From contig CAXTVM010000003.1 in assembly GCA_964247725.1 (NCBI GenBank), positions 1 to 64,000 of the forward strand: a stretch of 64,000 nt of DNA. Reading direction: 5' to 3'. The notes beneath the pieces are model-generated. The model saw only the letters and a program-made list of their open reading frames with translations, was not told the DNA's origin and did not search any database. Within the stretch, counting starts at the first letter, position 1. Every line of letters starts with the position of its first letter. Made by a program: the position numbers and the translations under genes. Below are positions 35,265 to 43,763 of the stretch, in pieces. The stretch is from Lichenicola sp964247725. GTDB lineage: Bacteria; Pseudomonadota; Alphaproteobacteria; Acetobacterales; Acetobacteraceae.

Positions 35265-37571
35265 ATGCGGCACATCTGTGCTGGCGCGCTGGTTCTCGGT
35301 GTAGCCCTGCCTGCGGTGGCGCAGGAGACGGTCACCGTGGTCGCGCCCAATGCGCACGAGACCGCGAACGGTTCGGTCGGCGCACAGCCCGGCGGCGGGC
35401 TGATCCGGGCCGAGACAGCCACGAAGTCGGTCAGCACGGTGTCGTCCGACTTCATCCGGCGCCAGGCGCCGACCGAGAACGCGTTCCAGCTGGTGTCGCT
35501 GCTGCCGGGCGCCACGGTGTCGCAGGCCGATCCGCTGGGGTTGTCGGCGGAGGGCGACCTCATGTTGCGCGGGCTCAACTCCGACGAGATCGGCTACGTG
35601 CTGGACGGCATGCCGCTCAACGACATCGCCTACTACACCGGCTATCCGGGGCAGTTCATCGATACCGAGAACCTGGGCGAGATCAGCCTCAGCCAGGGCA
35701 CCGGCGATCTCGACAGCCCGGTGATCAACGCCGCCGGCGGGCTGCTGTCGCTGAAGTTCCGTGATCCGGCGCCGGCGTTCGGCGCCTATGCCGACAGCTC
35801 GTACGGCTCGTATCATACGAACCGCGAGTTCGTCCGCGTCGATACCGGGCCGCTGGGCGCCAGCGGCATCGACGGCTTCGTGTCGTACTCGCACGCGGCA
35901 GCCGACAACTCGCGTGGCTCCGGCCGTGACAGGCGGCAGCACGTCGATTTTCGCCTTGTGCGCGACTGGGCGAACGGCGATAGCGTCTCGGTGTTCGGAA
36001 CCTGGAACGACGCTGTCACCAGCGGATATCCGGAGCCGACGCAGGCGGAGTGGAAGCTGTACGGGCGCTCCGGTCCTGACAATTACGACGGTACCTACAC
36101 GTTCGGCGACACCAACTACTGGCGGCTGCACCAGCAGCCGTACCGGCTGTTCTACGCGGCGGCGCCGACGCATCTGCGCCTGACGGCATCGCTGAGCTTC
36201 GATGCGACGCCCTATGCGCAGTACGGCTATGGCAACGGGCCGGGCGGGGCCGTGCTGCCGACCAGCGGGCTGTTCGAGGGCACCCAGCCGGTGCCGGAGA
36301 CGCTGGCGGTCCCCGGCGCGCAGGCTGGCCAGGCGACGGTGGCGAGCGACTTCCAGCAGGCCAGCTACCGCGCCGGGGTGGTGCCGAAGCTGACCTGGAG
36401 CGGACGCTATCAGACGGTGGCCGCCGGCGTATGGTACGACTACTCCGACGATCGCGAGCCGGCGCCGTTCGGCGCGCTCGGTGCGGACGGCACGCCGACC
36501 GACATCTGGGTGAACTTGGAGCGCGGCACGGTGCTGCTGCCGGGTGGCCGCCAGCTGCTGGCGCAGGACGAGCACAGCATCGCGCAGGTGAACGCGCTGT
36601 TCGTGGGCGACACGATCTTGCTGGATCGGCACAGGCTGACGATCGAGCTGGGCTTCAAGGAGGCGCTGGTGACGCGGGGCGGCTGGAACGGCATCCCCGG
36701 CGCCACCTACCGCACCGGCATCGACAGCGCAGAACCGCTGCCGCGGGTCGGCGTGCGCTGGCAGCCGGATCGGCGCAACCAGCTCTTCGCGAGTGTATCG
36801 ACCAACTTCCGCACGCCGTCGGCGGCGACGCTGTTCGACAGCTTTGATCCCACGTCGGGCACGCTGCTGAACCGGGCGGCGCGGGGATTGCGGGACGAGT
36901 ACTCGATCTCGGAGGAGGTCGGCTATCGCCGTGACGGTGACTGGCTGATCGGCAGCATCGCTGCGTTCAACTACGACTTCACGAACCGCCAGATCGCGAC
37001 CGTGATCGAGCTGAACGGGGTGCTGACCGGCTCCACCATCAACGCCGGCGGGCAGACCTCGCGCGGCGTCGATGCCGAGCTGGGCTTGCGCCCCTGGCAC
37101 CATCTCAGCCCCTATCTGTCGGGCGAGTACCTGCACGCCACCATCGACAACGACCTCGCGGTCGACGGCGACCTGCTGCCGACTCGGGGCCATGTCGCGG
37201 TGCGCAGCCCGGCCTGGCAGGCAGGACTTGGCCTCACCTACGATGACGGCAGGTTGTTCGGCAGCGTCACGGTCAAGTATGTCGGCCCGCAATATGCGAG
37301 CTTCACCGACGACGAGAAGATCGCCGACCACACGCAGGGCGACATCGCCATGGGGGTGCGCCTGCGCGCGCTGGGGCCGGCCAAGCACCCGGAGCTGCGG
37401 CTCAACCTGGTCAACGTCACCGACACCGATGCGCTGACCGGCATCGCCAGCCCGGCCACCAATGCCCGGGACACGGTGGGCCGCTACGGCACGCTGATCC
37501 CCGGCTCGCCGGCGACCTACTATGTGGGCGGCGGCTTCGCGGCGCTGCTGACGCTGGCCTCGGCCTTCTGA
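35265..37571 (+). CDS. TonB-dependent receptor, predicted thiamine or thiamine-precursor uptake
   Basis: 768 aa outer-membrane receptor. Signal peptide MRHICAGALVLGVALPAVAQE; a short TonB-box-like ETVTVVA follows. Plug domain: LMLRGLNSDEIGYVLDGMPLND and GEISLSQGTGDLDSPVINAAGG. The barrel has alternating aromatic strands and ends LLTLASAF with terminal Phe. The TPP riboswitch directly upstream indicates that the ligand is thiamine or a precursor. ATG 35265 lies seven bases after GGGAGG; the ATG at 35259 is only one base away from it and is less likely. Followed by a ThiY-like binding protein gene 11 bp later. Fur control is not seen. Confidence 0.9.
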   Translation: MRHICAGALVLGVALPAVAQETVTVVAPNAHETANGSVGAQPGGGLIRAETATKSVSTVSSDFIRRQAPTENAFQLVSLLPGATVSQADPLGLSAEGDLMLRGLNSDEIGYVLDGMPLNDIAYYTGYPGQFIDTENLGEISLSQGTGDLDSPVINAAGGLLSLKFRDPAPAFGAYADSSYGSYHTNREFVRVDTGPLGASGIDGFVSYSHAAADNSRGSGRDRRQHVDFRLVRDWANGDSVSVFGTWNDAVTSGYPEPTQAEWKLYGRSGPDNYDGTYTFGDTNYWRLHQQPYRLFYAAAPTHLRLTASLSFDATPYAQYGYGNGPGGAVLPTSGLFEGTQPVPETLAVPGAQAGQATVASDFQQASYRAGVVPKLTWSGRYQTVAAGVWYDYSDDREPAPFGALGADGTPTDIWVNLERGTVLLPGGRQLLAQDEHSIAQVNALFVGDTILLDRHRLTIELGFKEALVTRGGWNGIPGATYRTGIDSAEPLPRVGVRWQPDRRNQLFASVSTNFRTPSAATLFDSFDPTSGTLLNRAARGLRDEYSISEEVGYRRDGDWLIGSIAAFNYDFTNRQIATVIELNGVLTGSTINAGGQTSRGVDAELGLRPWHHLSPYLSGEYLHATIDNDLAVDGDLLPTRGHVAVRSPAWQAGLGLTYDDGRLFGSVTVKYVGPQYASFTDDEKIADHTQGDIAMGVRLRALGPAKHPELRLNLVNVTDTDALTGIASPATNARDTVGRYGTLIPGSPATYYVGGGFAALLTLASAF

Positions 37572-37582
37572 GGGCGACAGTC

Positions 37583-38548
37583 ATGTTTCACGTGAAACGT
37601 TCGGTCCTGGCGCTGCTGCTGGGCCTGACGGCCACGGGTCCGGCCGCGGCTGCGGACAGGCTCACGATCATCCTCGACTGGTTCATGAACGCCAACCACG
37701 AGTCGCTGCTGTCGGCGCAGTACAGCGGCGCCTATGCGCGGCACGGTCTGGACGTGCGGTTCATCGTACCGGCCGATCCGGGATCGCCGCCGCGCTTGGT
37801 GGCGGCGCACCAGGCCGATCTCTGCATCGGCTACGAGCCCCAGCTGGCACTGCTGGACGCCGCCGGCCTCGGCCTGCTGCGGGTCGGCACGCTGGAGAAC
37901 ACGCCGCTGAACGCACTGATCGTGCTGAAGGACGGCCCGATCCACAGCTTGGCCGACCTCAAGGGCCGGCGCATCGGCTCCTCGGTCGGCCCCCTCGACG
38001 AGCCGCTGCTGCATGCGATGCTGGCCAGCGTCGGGCTGCGGCCGTCGGACGTCTCGGTGACGGAGGTGAACTTCCAGATCGAGCAGGCGCTGATGTCGCA
38101 CAGCGTCGACGCGGTGCTAGGCGGGCAGCGCAACTACGAGTTCATCGACCTGCAGCAGCGCGGGCTGCATCCCGCGGAGTTCCTGCCCGAGGAGCACGGC
38201 GTGCCGCCCTACGACGAGCTGATCCTGCTGGCCCGCCGAGACGAGGCGGACGATCCCCGGCTGCCGCGGTTCGTGGCGGCGCTGGCGGAGGGGACGAGCA
38301 CCCTGATCAACCATCCGGACGAGATGTGGCGGGACTTCATCCGCGAGCATCCGGACCTGGACACGTCATTGAACCATGCCGCCTGGTTCGCCTCGCTGCC
38401 GCACCTGGCGAAAGCGCCGGCGCTGCTGGACCGGGCTCGCTACGCCGCGTTCGAACGGTTCATGGTCGAGCAGGGCAGCATCAAGGCGGCGTTGCCGGTC
38501 TCGGCGATCGCCATCGATCCGACGGAGAGCAAATCGGGGGGCGGTTAG
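37583..38548 (+). CDS. NMT1/ThiY-like ABC substrate-binding protein
   Basis: 321 aa periplasmic binding protein. The start MFHVKRSVLALLLGLTATGP is a signal peptide; the mature part begins DRLTIILDWFMNANHESLLSAQY, the hallmark of THI5/NMT1-type proteins that bind hydroxymethylpyrimidine precursors such as formylaminopyrimidine. Also VAAHQADLCIGYEPQ, LKGRRIGSSVGPLDEPLLH and the Gln/Asn-rich hinge. Located 11 bp after the TonB receptor and therefore under the same TPP riboswitch. No ABC permease or ATPase gene follows; the next sequence is a truncated TonB gene. The first six codons coincide with a parS-like palindrome. Confidence 0.87.
   Translation: MFHVKRSVLALLLGLTATGPAAAADRLTIILDWFMNANHESLLSAQYSGAYARHGLDVRFIVPADPGSPPRLVAAHQADLCIGYEPQLALLDAAGLGLLRVGTLENTPLNALIVLKDGPIHSLADLKGRRIGSSVGPLDEPLLHAMLASVGLRPSDVSVTEVNFQIEQALMSHSVDAVLGGQRNYEFIDLQQRGLHPAEFLPEEHGVPPYDELILLARRDEADDPRLPRFVAALAEGTSTLINHPDEMWRDFIREHPDLDTSLNHAAWFASLPHLAKAPALLDRARYAAFERFMVEQGSIKAALPVSAIAIDPTESKSGGG
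37584..37599. promoter_or_regulatory. parS-like centromere site
   Basis: TGTTTCACGTGAAACG matches the universal ParB-binding parS consensus TGTTTCACGTGAAACA at 15 of 16 positions, with a perfect 14 bp inner palindrome. It overlaps codons 1-6 of the thiY-like gene (MFHVKR). parS sites usually lie close to oriC and often form the MFHVK start of a gene, so this region may be origin-proximal. Confidence 0.75.
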
Positions 38549-38591
38549 CGCGACCTGGGCAACGCTGAACCGACTGAACTCATCGTATTGA

Positions 38592-40606
38592 ACGATTAAT
38601 TACGACCTCGAGCAGATCAACGTGCTGCGCAGCCCGCAGGACACGCTCTTCGGCCGCAACACCGTCGCCGGCGCCATCGCCAACAGCCAGCCGAGCTTCA
38701 CGCCCAGCGCCGTGGCGCAGGCCGATTACGGCAGCTACGACCTGTGTCAGTATCACGGCCAGGTCGACGCGCCGATCGTCCCCGACAAGATCGCGGTCCG
38801 GCTTACGACCTACGATACAAAGCACTCCGGCTTTCTCTACGATATCACCCGGGACACGTCGGAGAACGCCAACGACGGTTACGGCGCGCGCCTGCGGACG
38901 CTGTTTGTGCTGACGCCCGACCTGAAATACACGGTCTCCGCCTCCTACAACCGCGCCGACGAGCCGCAGGGCGTGTTCCAGTTCCTCTCCAACCAGCCCG
39001 AGTCCCGCACCGGGTTCAACTTCTCGCGCACCGCCGCCCTGGTGGCGCCGGGCTACTCGCCGCCCGCCAGCATCTATGCCCGCATCGTCGACAACGACGC
39101 GCAGCAGTTCGACAACACCCACCAGTTCATCGTCTCCGGCACCGGCGAGTGGACGCTGGCCCAGGGCTACAAGCTGACGTCGATCACCGCCTACCAGACC
39201 TGGGCGGTCTAACCCCGAGAACGACACCGACTTCACGGCGCTCCCGATCGGCACCAACGACAACTTCATCGACCAAGTGAACCAGTTCTCGCAGGAGCTG
39301 CGCCTGTCCTCGCCCGCCGGGCGCAGCCTCGACTGGGTCGCCGGGCTCTATCTGTTCAACCAGAACCTCACCGGCCGCAGCCAGTCGTTCCAGGGCACCG
39401 ATGCGTGGGCCTTCAACGGCACGCTGGCCGCCCTCGCCAACGGCACCGCACTCCGCCGCACACAGCTCGCCTCGACCCTGAACGGCCTCGACTACCAGAC
39501 CGACGAGGACCCGCAGACCGACAGCTACGCCGCCTTCGTGCAGGATTCATGGCACTTCGCACCACGCTGGACGCTCGCCACCGGCTTTCGCCAGACCTAC
39601 GAGCTGCGCCGGCAGAGCGACGACGGGCTGGCGCTCGGCAACACCCAGCTGATCGGCTGCGCCAACACCGACGTCGGCTGCCGCTTCGGCGGCCTGACGC
39701 TCACCCAGGCGCAGGCGCAGAAGGCGACCAACACCTTCCCGCTCGGCAACGACGTGTTCGCCAGCCACAAGAACCTGTTCTCGGGCCTCGCCACCCTGTC
39801 GTATCAGGCCGGACGGCACGTGCTGCTCTACGCCACACGCCACCTACAGCCATGGCGCGCAGAGCTCCGGCCTCAACGTGGGGCCGCTGAACGCGCAGCT
39901 CCTGGCGCAGGGCGCCACCAACGTCGTGCGGCCGGAGAACGCCGACAACTATGAGGTCGGCACCAAGACCAGCTGGCTCGACAACCGGCTCACCGCCAAC
40001 CTCGACGCCTACTGGGAGGCGGTCGGCGACTACCAGACCAACGCGATCTTCCTGATCAACGGCACCGCGCGCCAGGCGCTGGCCAATGCCGGCAGCATCC
40101 GCTCGCGCGGCGCCGAGATCGACGGCGGCTACGCGCTCACCTGCGACATCGGCATCACCGCCGGCATCTCCTATGTCGACGCCGTCTACACCTCGTTCGC
40201 CAACGCGCCCTGCGCGCCGGAGGAGACCGGGGCCGGACTGACGGTCTGCTCGCTCACCGGCTCCGAGCTCGCCAATTCGCCGCGCTGGATCGTCGACATC
40301 TCGCCGACCTACGCGCACGATTTCGGCCGCTTCGGCCGGCTCTACGGCGTCGGCGGCTATGCCTTCCGCTCGACACAGTTCCTGACCACCGACGCCGCCG
40401 CCGGCGGCCGCATCGGCGGCTACGGCGTGTTCGACCTGCGCGTCGGCTGGCGCTTCGGCGCCCGCCGCCAGTTCGACGTCTCCGGCTTCGCGCACAACCT
40501 GTTCGACAAGCGGTATCTGATCAACGTCCAGGAGAACAACGGCGCCTATCTGGCCTATCCGGGCGACCCGCGCACCGTCAGCGCCTCGCTGCGCGTCTCG
40601 TTCTGA
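38592..40606 (+). pseudogene. TonB-dependent receptor, 5'-truncated and frameshifted
   Basis: The first legible codons read INYDLEQINVLRSPQDTLFG followed by RNTVAGAI, the middle of a plug domain; signal peptide and most of the plug are missing. The frame stops at 39212, resumes as ENDTDFTALPIG and LRLSSPAGRSLDWVAGLYLF in the next frame, and shifts again near 39850 to SHGAQSSGLNVGPLNAQLLA. The C-terminal barrel is intact to PRTVSASLRVSF with terminal Phe at 40606. Two indels plus a 5' deletion make it a dead gene. The plug type suggests a siderophore or other iron-complex receptor. Its 5' junction lies 43 bp after the thiY-like stop. Confidence 0.88.
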
Positions 40607-40710
40607 CAACGCGGTTCGGGAGCGGTTCCAGCTCAGGCCGGGGCGGTCGTAACAGGTGTTAGAGACGGCCTGGACAGACCAGCCCGACACCCCGACTTCA
40701 CGAGAAGATC

Positions 40711-40785
40711 TGGAGCGGGCGAAGGGATTCGAACCCTCGACCCCAACCTTGGCAAGGTTGTGCTCTACCCCTGAGCTACGCCCGC
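40711..40785 (-). tRNA. tRNA-Gly (GCC)
   Basis: 75 nt including an encoded CCA. On the minus strand: acceptor GCGGGCG paired with CGCCCGC, D-arm GCTC-AGGGGTA-GAGC, anticodon arm CAACC-TTGCCAA-GGTTG with anticodon GCC, variable GGGTC, T-arm GAGGG-TTCGAAT-CCCTT, discriminator T. All stems pair. Promoter predicted 18 bp upstream. Confidence 0.97.
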
Positions 40786-40803
40786 GCTCCGTTCGACGGC
40801 CGG

Positions 40804-40832
40804 CTTGTAGTGGCCTTTCCGCGCCGAGACAA
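40804..40832 (-). promoter_or_regulatory. Predicted promoter of tRNA-Gly
   Basis: On the minus strand TTGTCT (40832-40827), a 17 bp spacer and TACAAG (40809-40804), ending 18 bp before the tRNA 5' end. Four of six matches in each hexamer. Confidence 0.45.
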
Positions 40833-40933
40833 GAGGGCGGGGCCGCGGCTTGCGCGGAGCCCGCCGTGCGACAATGTTACCCGGTAAAGCGCTGCGGCGA
40901 CGCCGCGCCATCCAGGACACGGGATCGAACGGC

Positions 40934-41944
40934 ATGGACTACATCATCGGCCAGTCCGGCAAGGCCGGCGCCGCGCAGGATGCGCCGCCCGCCGCGTCAC
41001 CGACCATGGGCGCCGCCCCAGGTCACGCCCTCGGCCCCGCCCTGGGCCCCGACACCGACATCATCGTCGACGGCGACCAGCGCTCGTTCATGACCGACGT
41101 CATCGAGGACAGCCGCCGCGTGCCGGTGCTGGTGGATTTCTGGGCGACCTGGTGCGGACCGTGCAAGACGCTGACGCCGGCGCTTGAGAAGATCACCCGC
41201 GCCGCCGGCGGCCGCATCAAGCTGGTCAAGATCGACGTCGACGCCAACCGGGCACTGGTCAGCCAGCTGTCCCAGCTCGGCCTGCCACTGCAGTCGGTGC
41301 CGACCGTCGCCGCGTTCTGGCAGGGCCAGATCCTGGACATGTTCCAGGGCGCGCAGCCGGAGAGCGAGATCAAGCGCTTCGTGGAGTCGCTGCTGAAGGC
41401 GACCGGCGGCGCCATGCCGTCTGCCGACCTGCTCGCCGAGGCCAGGCTGGCGCTCGAGGAGGACCGGCTCGAAGACGCCGCCGGCCTGTTCTCCGCCCTG
41501 CTGGAGCAGGAGCCGGAAAGCCCGGACGGTTGGGGCGGGCTGATCCGTGCGCTGCTGGCGCTGGGCGACGAGGACGGCGCCCGGGCCACCCTCGAGCACG
41601 TACCGCCGACGATCGCCGACCACGCCGAAATCGCCGGCGCACGGGCGGCGCTCACCCTGGCCGAGGAGGGCCGCCAGGCCGCCGACGGCCTGGACGGGGT
41701 CCGCGCCCGGCTGGCGGCGGACGCCGACGATCACGCCGCCCGATATGAGCTGGCGACCGCCTTGAACGCGCTCGGGCAGCGCCCCGAGGCGGCGGACGCA
41801 CTGCTGGAGATCCTGCGGCGGGACCGGAGCTGGAACGAGGGCGCCGCGCGGCTGCAGCTGATCCGCTTCTTCGAGGCCTGGGGAGCCATCGAACCGGCGA
41901 CACTGCAGGCCCGCCGTAAGATGTCGGCGCTGCTGTTCAGCTGA
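40934..41944 (+). CDS. Thioredoxin-fold co-chaperone CnoX/YbbN-like
   Basis: 336 aa. N-terminal thioredoxin domain with VLVDFWATWCGPCKTLTPALEK, including the CGPC active site that many CnoX proteins lack, cis-Pro region QSVPTVAAFWQGQ, then a TPR-like helical C-terminal half (ADLLAEARLALEEDRLEDAA, YELATALNALGQRPEAADAL). CnoX transfers substrates to GroEL and DnaK under oxidative stress. ATG 40934 starts MDYIIGQSGKAG; the first 45 residues are a flexible Ala/Pro-rich arm. Same strand as the Lon-N protein and Trm112-like genes, an arrangement common in Acetobacteraceae. Confidence 0.92.
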   Translation: MDYIIGQSGKAGAAQDAPPAASPTMGAAPGHALGPALGPDTDIIVDGDQRSFMTDVIEDSRRVPVLVDFWATWCGPCKTLTPALEKITRAAGGRIKLVKIDVDANRALVSQLSQLGLPLQSVPTVAAFWQGQILDMFQGAQPESEIKRFVESLLKATGGAMPSADLLAEARLALEEDRLEDAAGLFSALLEQEPESPDGWGGLIRALLALGDEDGARATLEHVPPTIADHAEIAGARAALTLAEEGRQAADGLDGVRARLAADADDHAARYELATALNALGQRPEAADALLEILRRDRSWNEGAARLQLIRFFEAWGAIEPATLQARRKMSALLFS

Positions 41945-41989
41945 ATCGCCCGCAACCGGCCCGCGACCGGGCAGATGAGGAGAGACGTG

Positions 41990-42718
41990 ATGGCTGGTCC
42001 GCGTGACCTCGGCAGGGTACCTCGCTTCCGCGACCTTCGGATCGGTTCGCTGCCGACCGAGCTCCCGGTGTTCCCGCTGCCCGGCGCGCTGCTGCTGCCA
42101 CGCGGCCGGCTGCCGCTCAACATCTTCGAGCCACGCTACCTGGCGCTGGTGGAGGACGTGCTCGCCGGCGACCGCATGTTCGGCATGATCCAGCCCAGCG
42201 ACGGGCCGGATGACGAGGCCGCGGCGCTGGCCGACGACGCGCCCGAGCCGGCCGAGCCGCCCGGCCTGTTCGCGGTCGGCTGCGTCGGCCGGCTGATGTC
42301 GTTCAACGAGCGCGAGGACGGCACCTGCAGCGTCACCCTGGCCGGGGTGGCCCGGTTTCGGGTCGGCCGCGAGCTGGACGAGGTGCGCGGCTACCGCCGG
42401 CTGTCGGTCTCCTATTTCGGCTACGGCCACGATCTCGAGGAGGTCGAGGCGATCGATTTCGATCGCGAGGCGCTGGTCGCGGCGTTGCGCCGCTACTTCG
42501 CCCATCGCGGCTTCAAGGCGCGCTGGGAGGCGATCGAGCAGATGGACGACGAGACGCTGCTGACCACGCTCAGCATGATCTGTCCGTTCCCCCCCGCCGA
42601 GAAGCAGGCGCTGCTGGAGGCGCGCACGCTCGCCGACCGCGCCCGGACGCTGCAGGCGCTGCTGGAGATGGCCGAGCACGAGATGGATCCCGACGGCGGC
42701 CGGTCGCACGCGGTCTAG
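41990..42718 (+). CDS. Lon N-terminal (LON substrate-binding) domain protein
   Basis: 242 aa stand-alone LON domain without ATPase or protease. ELPVFPLPGALLLPRGRLPLNIFEPRYLALVEDVL is the diagnostic opening; EDGTCSVTLAGVARFRV and YRRLSVSYF follow, and a C-terminal helical part ends LLEMAEHEM. Such proteins are linked to redox or envelope stress but not well defined. ATG 41990 has GAGGAGAG seven bases upstream; the upstream ATG 41975 is less likely. 45 bp after the CnoX gene. Confidence 0.88.
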   Translation: MAGPRDLGRVPRFRDLRIGSLPTELPVFPLPGALLLPRGRLPLNIFEPRYLALVEDVLAGDRMFGMIQPSDGPDDEAAALADDAPEPAEPPGLFAVGCVGRLMSFNEREDGTCSVTLAGVARFRVGRELDEVRGYRRLSVSYFGYGHDLEEVEAIDFDREALVAALRRYFAHRGFKARWEAIEQMDDETLLTTLSMICPFPPAEKQALLEARTLADRARTLQALLEMAEHEMDPDGGRSHAV

Positions 42719-42729
42719 AACGGAGGTCG

Positions 42730-42948
42730 ATGTCCATGGCCGAACCCGACTTGCCGGCACCGCCCGGCCGCCCCCCCGCCGTCGACCCGCGGCTGCTCGA
42801 GATCCTGGTCTGTCCGGTGACCAAGGGCGAGCTGGTCTATGACAGGGACGCCGGCGAGCTGATCAGCCGGCAGGCCGGGCTGGCCTTCCCGGTCCGGGAC
42901 GGCATTCCGATCATGCTGCCGGACGAGGCCCGCGTGCTGTCGGATTGA
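42730..42948 (+). CDS. Trm112-like/YcaR family protein
   Basis: 72 aa. DPRLLEILVCPVTKGELVYDR, ISRQAGLAFPVRDGIPIMLPDEARVL is the complete Trm112/UPF0434 motif. Bacterial members are small partners, probably activating methyltransferases or RNA-related enzymes. Only one of the usual zinc-type cysteines is present. A ribosome site (GGAGG) lies five bases before ATG 42730. Third gene of the CnoX/LON set. Confidence 0.93.
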   Translation: MSMAEPDLPAPPGRPPAVDPRLLEILVCPVTKGELVYDRDAGELISRQAGLAFPVRDGIPIMLPDEARVLSD

Positions 42949-42967
42949 CCCCACGGCCCTGGCAGCC

Positions 42968-43480
42968 TCACCGAGACCGGCCGAGCCCGAAGGACGGCGG
43001 ATAGCTCGCTACGCCATGCGCGCCGTCCAGCGCCCCATTGGCCAGCTCCAGTGCCATGAAGGCGTCGCCGCCCCGGAACGGCGTGCGCAGGCGGCGCGCG
43101 GGCTCGGCGCGAAACCCGAACCGCGGGTAGTAGGTCGGGTGGCCCAGCACGACGACCGCCTCCACCGCCTGCGCCCGCGCGGCCGTGAGGCCCGCCTCGA
43201 CCAGCCGGCTGCCGATGCCGCCGCCCTGCCGGTTCGCATGCACCGCCATCTCCGCCAGCGCCAGCGACGACACCGGGCGATCGTCGATCCGGATCTCGAC
43301 GGTGGCGAACAGGATGTGGCCGATCAGCTCGTCGTCCTCGATTGCAACCAGCACGATGCGGGCGTCGCCCGCCTCGCGCAGCACGTCGACCAGCTCGGCC
43401 TCGTAGTTGCCGACGAAGGCCTGGCGATAGAGCAGGCCGACCAGCCCACGATCCTCGGCAACCTCGGGACGTATCTCCAT
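42968..43480 (-). CDS. GNAT family N-acetyltransferase (YhbS-like)
   Basis: 170 aa. N-terminal MEIRPEVAEDRGLVGLLY, VALAEMAVHANRQGGGIGSRL with the Q/RxxGxG/A acetyl-CoA site at about residue 90, VVVLGHPTYYPRFGF and C-terminal GAHGVASYPPSFG. This is the YhbS-like GNAT subgroup. Substrate unknown. Convergent with the Trm112-like gene, with 19 bp between stops. Confidence 0.88.
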   Translation of the reverse strand: MEIRPEVAEDRGLVGLLYRQAFVGNYEAELVDVLREAGDARIVLVAIEDDELIGHILFATVEIRIDDRPVSSLALAEMAVHANRQGGGIGSRLVEAGLTAARAQAVEAVVVLGHPTYYPRFGFRAEPARRLRTPFRGGDAFMALELANGALDGAHGVASYPPSFGLGRSR

Positions 43481-43562
43481 CGCGCGCAGGGACCCGGCTC
43501 GTGATCCCCAGTGTCTATCGCGAACCCGGCTGGCTCGCCAGCGGCAGCCCCAGCTCGGTCAC

Positions 43563-43747
43563 GGCTATCGCATTAGGAAGAAGGTCAGAGGCTTTGCCCC
43601 TGGACCCCACTGGGGCCGAGGGCCCCAGGCCTCGATTCATTAAGGGTACACCTTCATGAAGGGACCACCTTCTTACGAATCGGGGTTTGGGGCCCCTGGC
43701 CCCAACGGGTCCAGGGCAACGCCCTGGCCTTCTCAAATGCGACAGCT
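43563..43747. repeat. About 185 bp palindromic element with GGCTATCGCAT ends, copy B
   Basis: Left end GGCTATCGCAT, right end ATGCGACAGCT (9 of 11 complementary). Interior AGGAAGAAGGTCAGAGGCTT, GGGGCCGAGGGCCCCAGGCC and CGATTCATTAAGG pair with the right arm CGAATCGGGG, GGGGCCCCTGGCCCC and CCCTGGCCTTCT. Same organisation as 23874-24076 but with arm changes on one side only. It lies downstream of ilvC on the minus strand and could end that transcript. Confidence 0.8.
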
Positions 43748-43763
43748 CTGCCAGCCCGCCCGG

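Noticed and set aside
35214..37388. Long minus-strand open frame of 724 codons
   Set aside because: It is antisense to the TonB receptor, has no domain pattern and reflects high GC at third positions.
40997..42760. Long minus-strand frame of 587 codons
   Set aside because: Covers the CnoX, Lon-N and Trm112-like genes in antisense; composition is Arg/Gln/Gly-rich without motifs.
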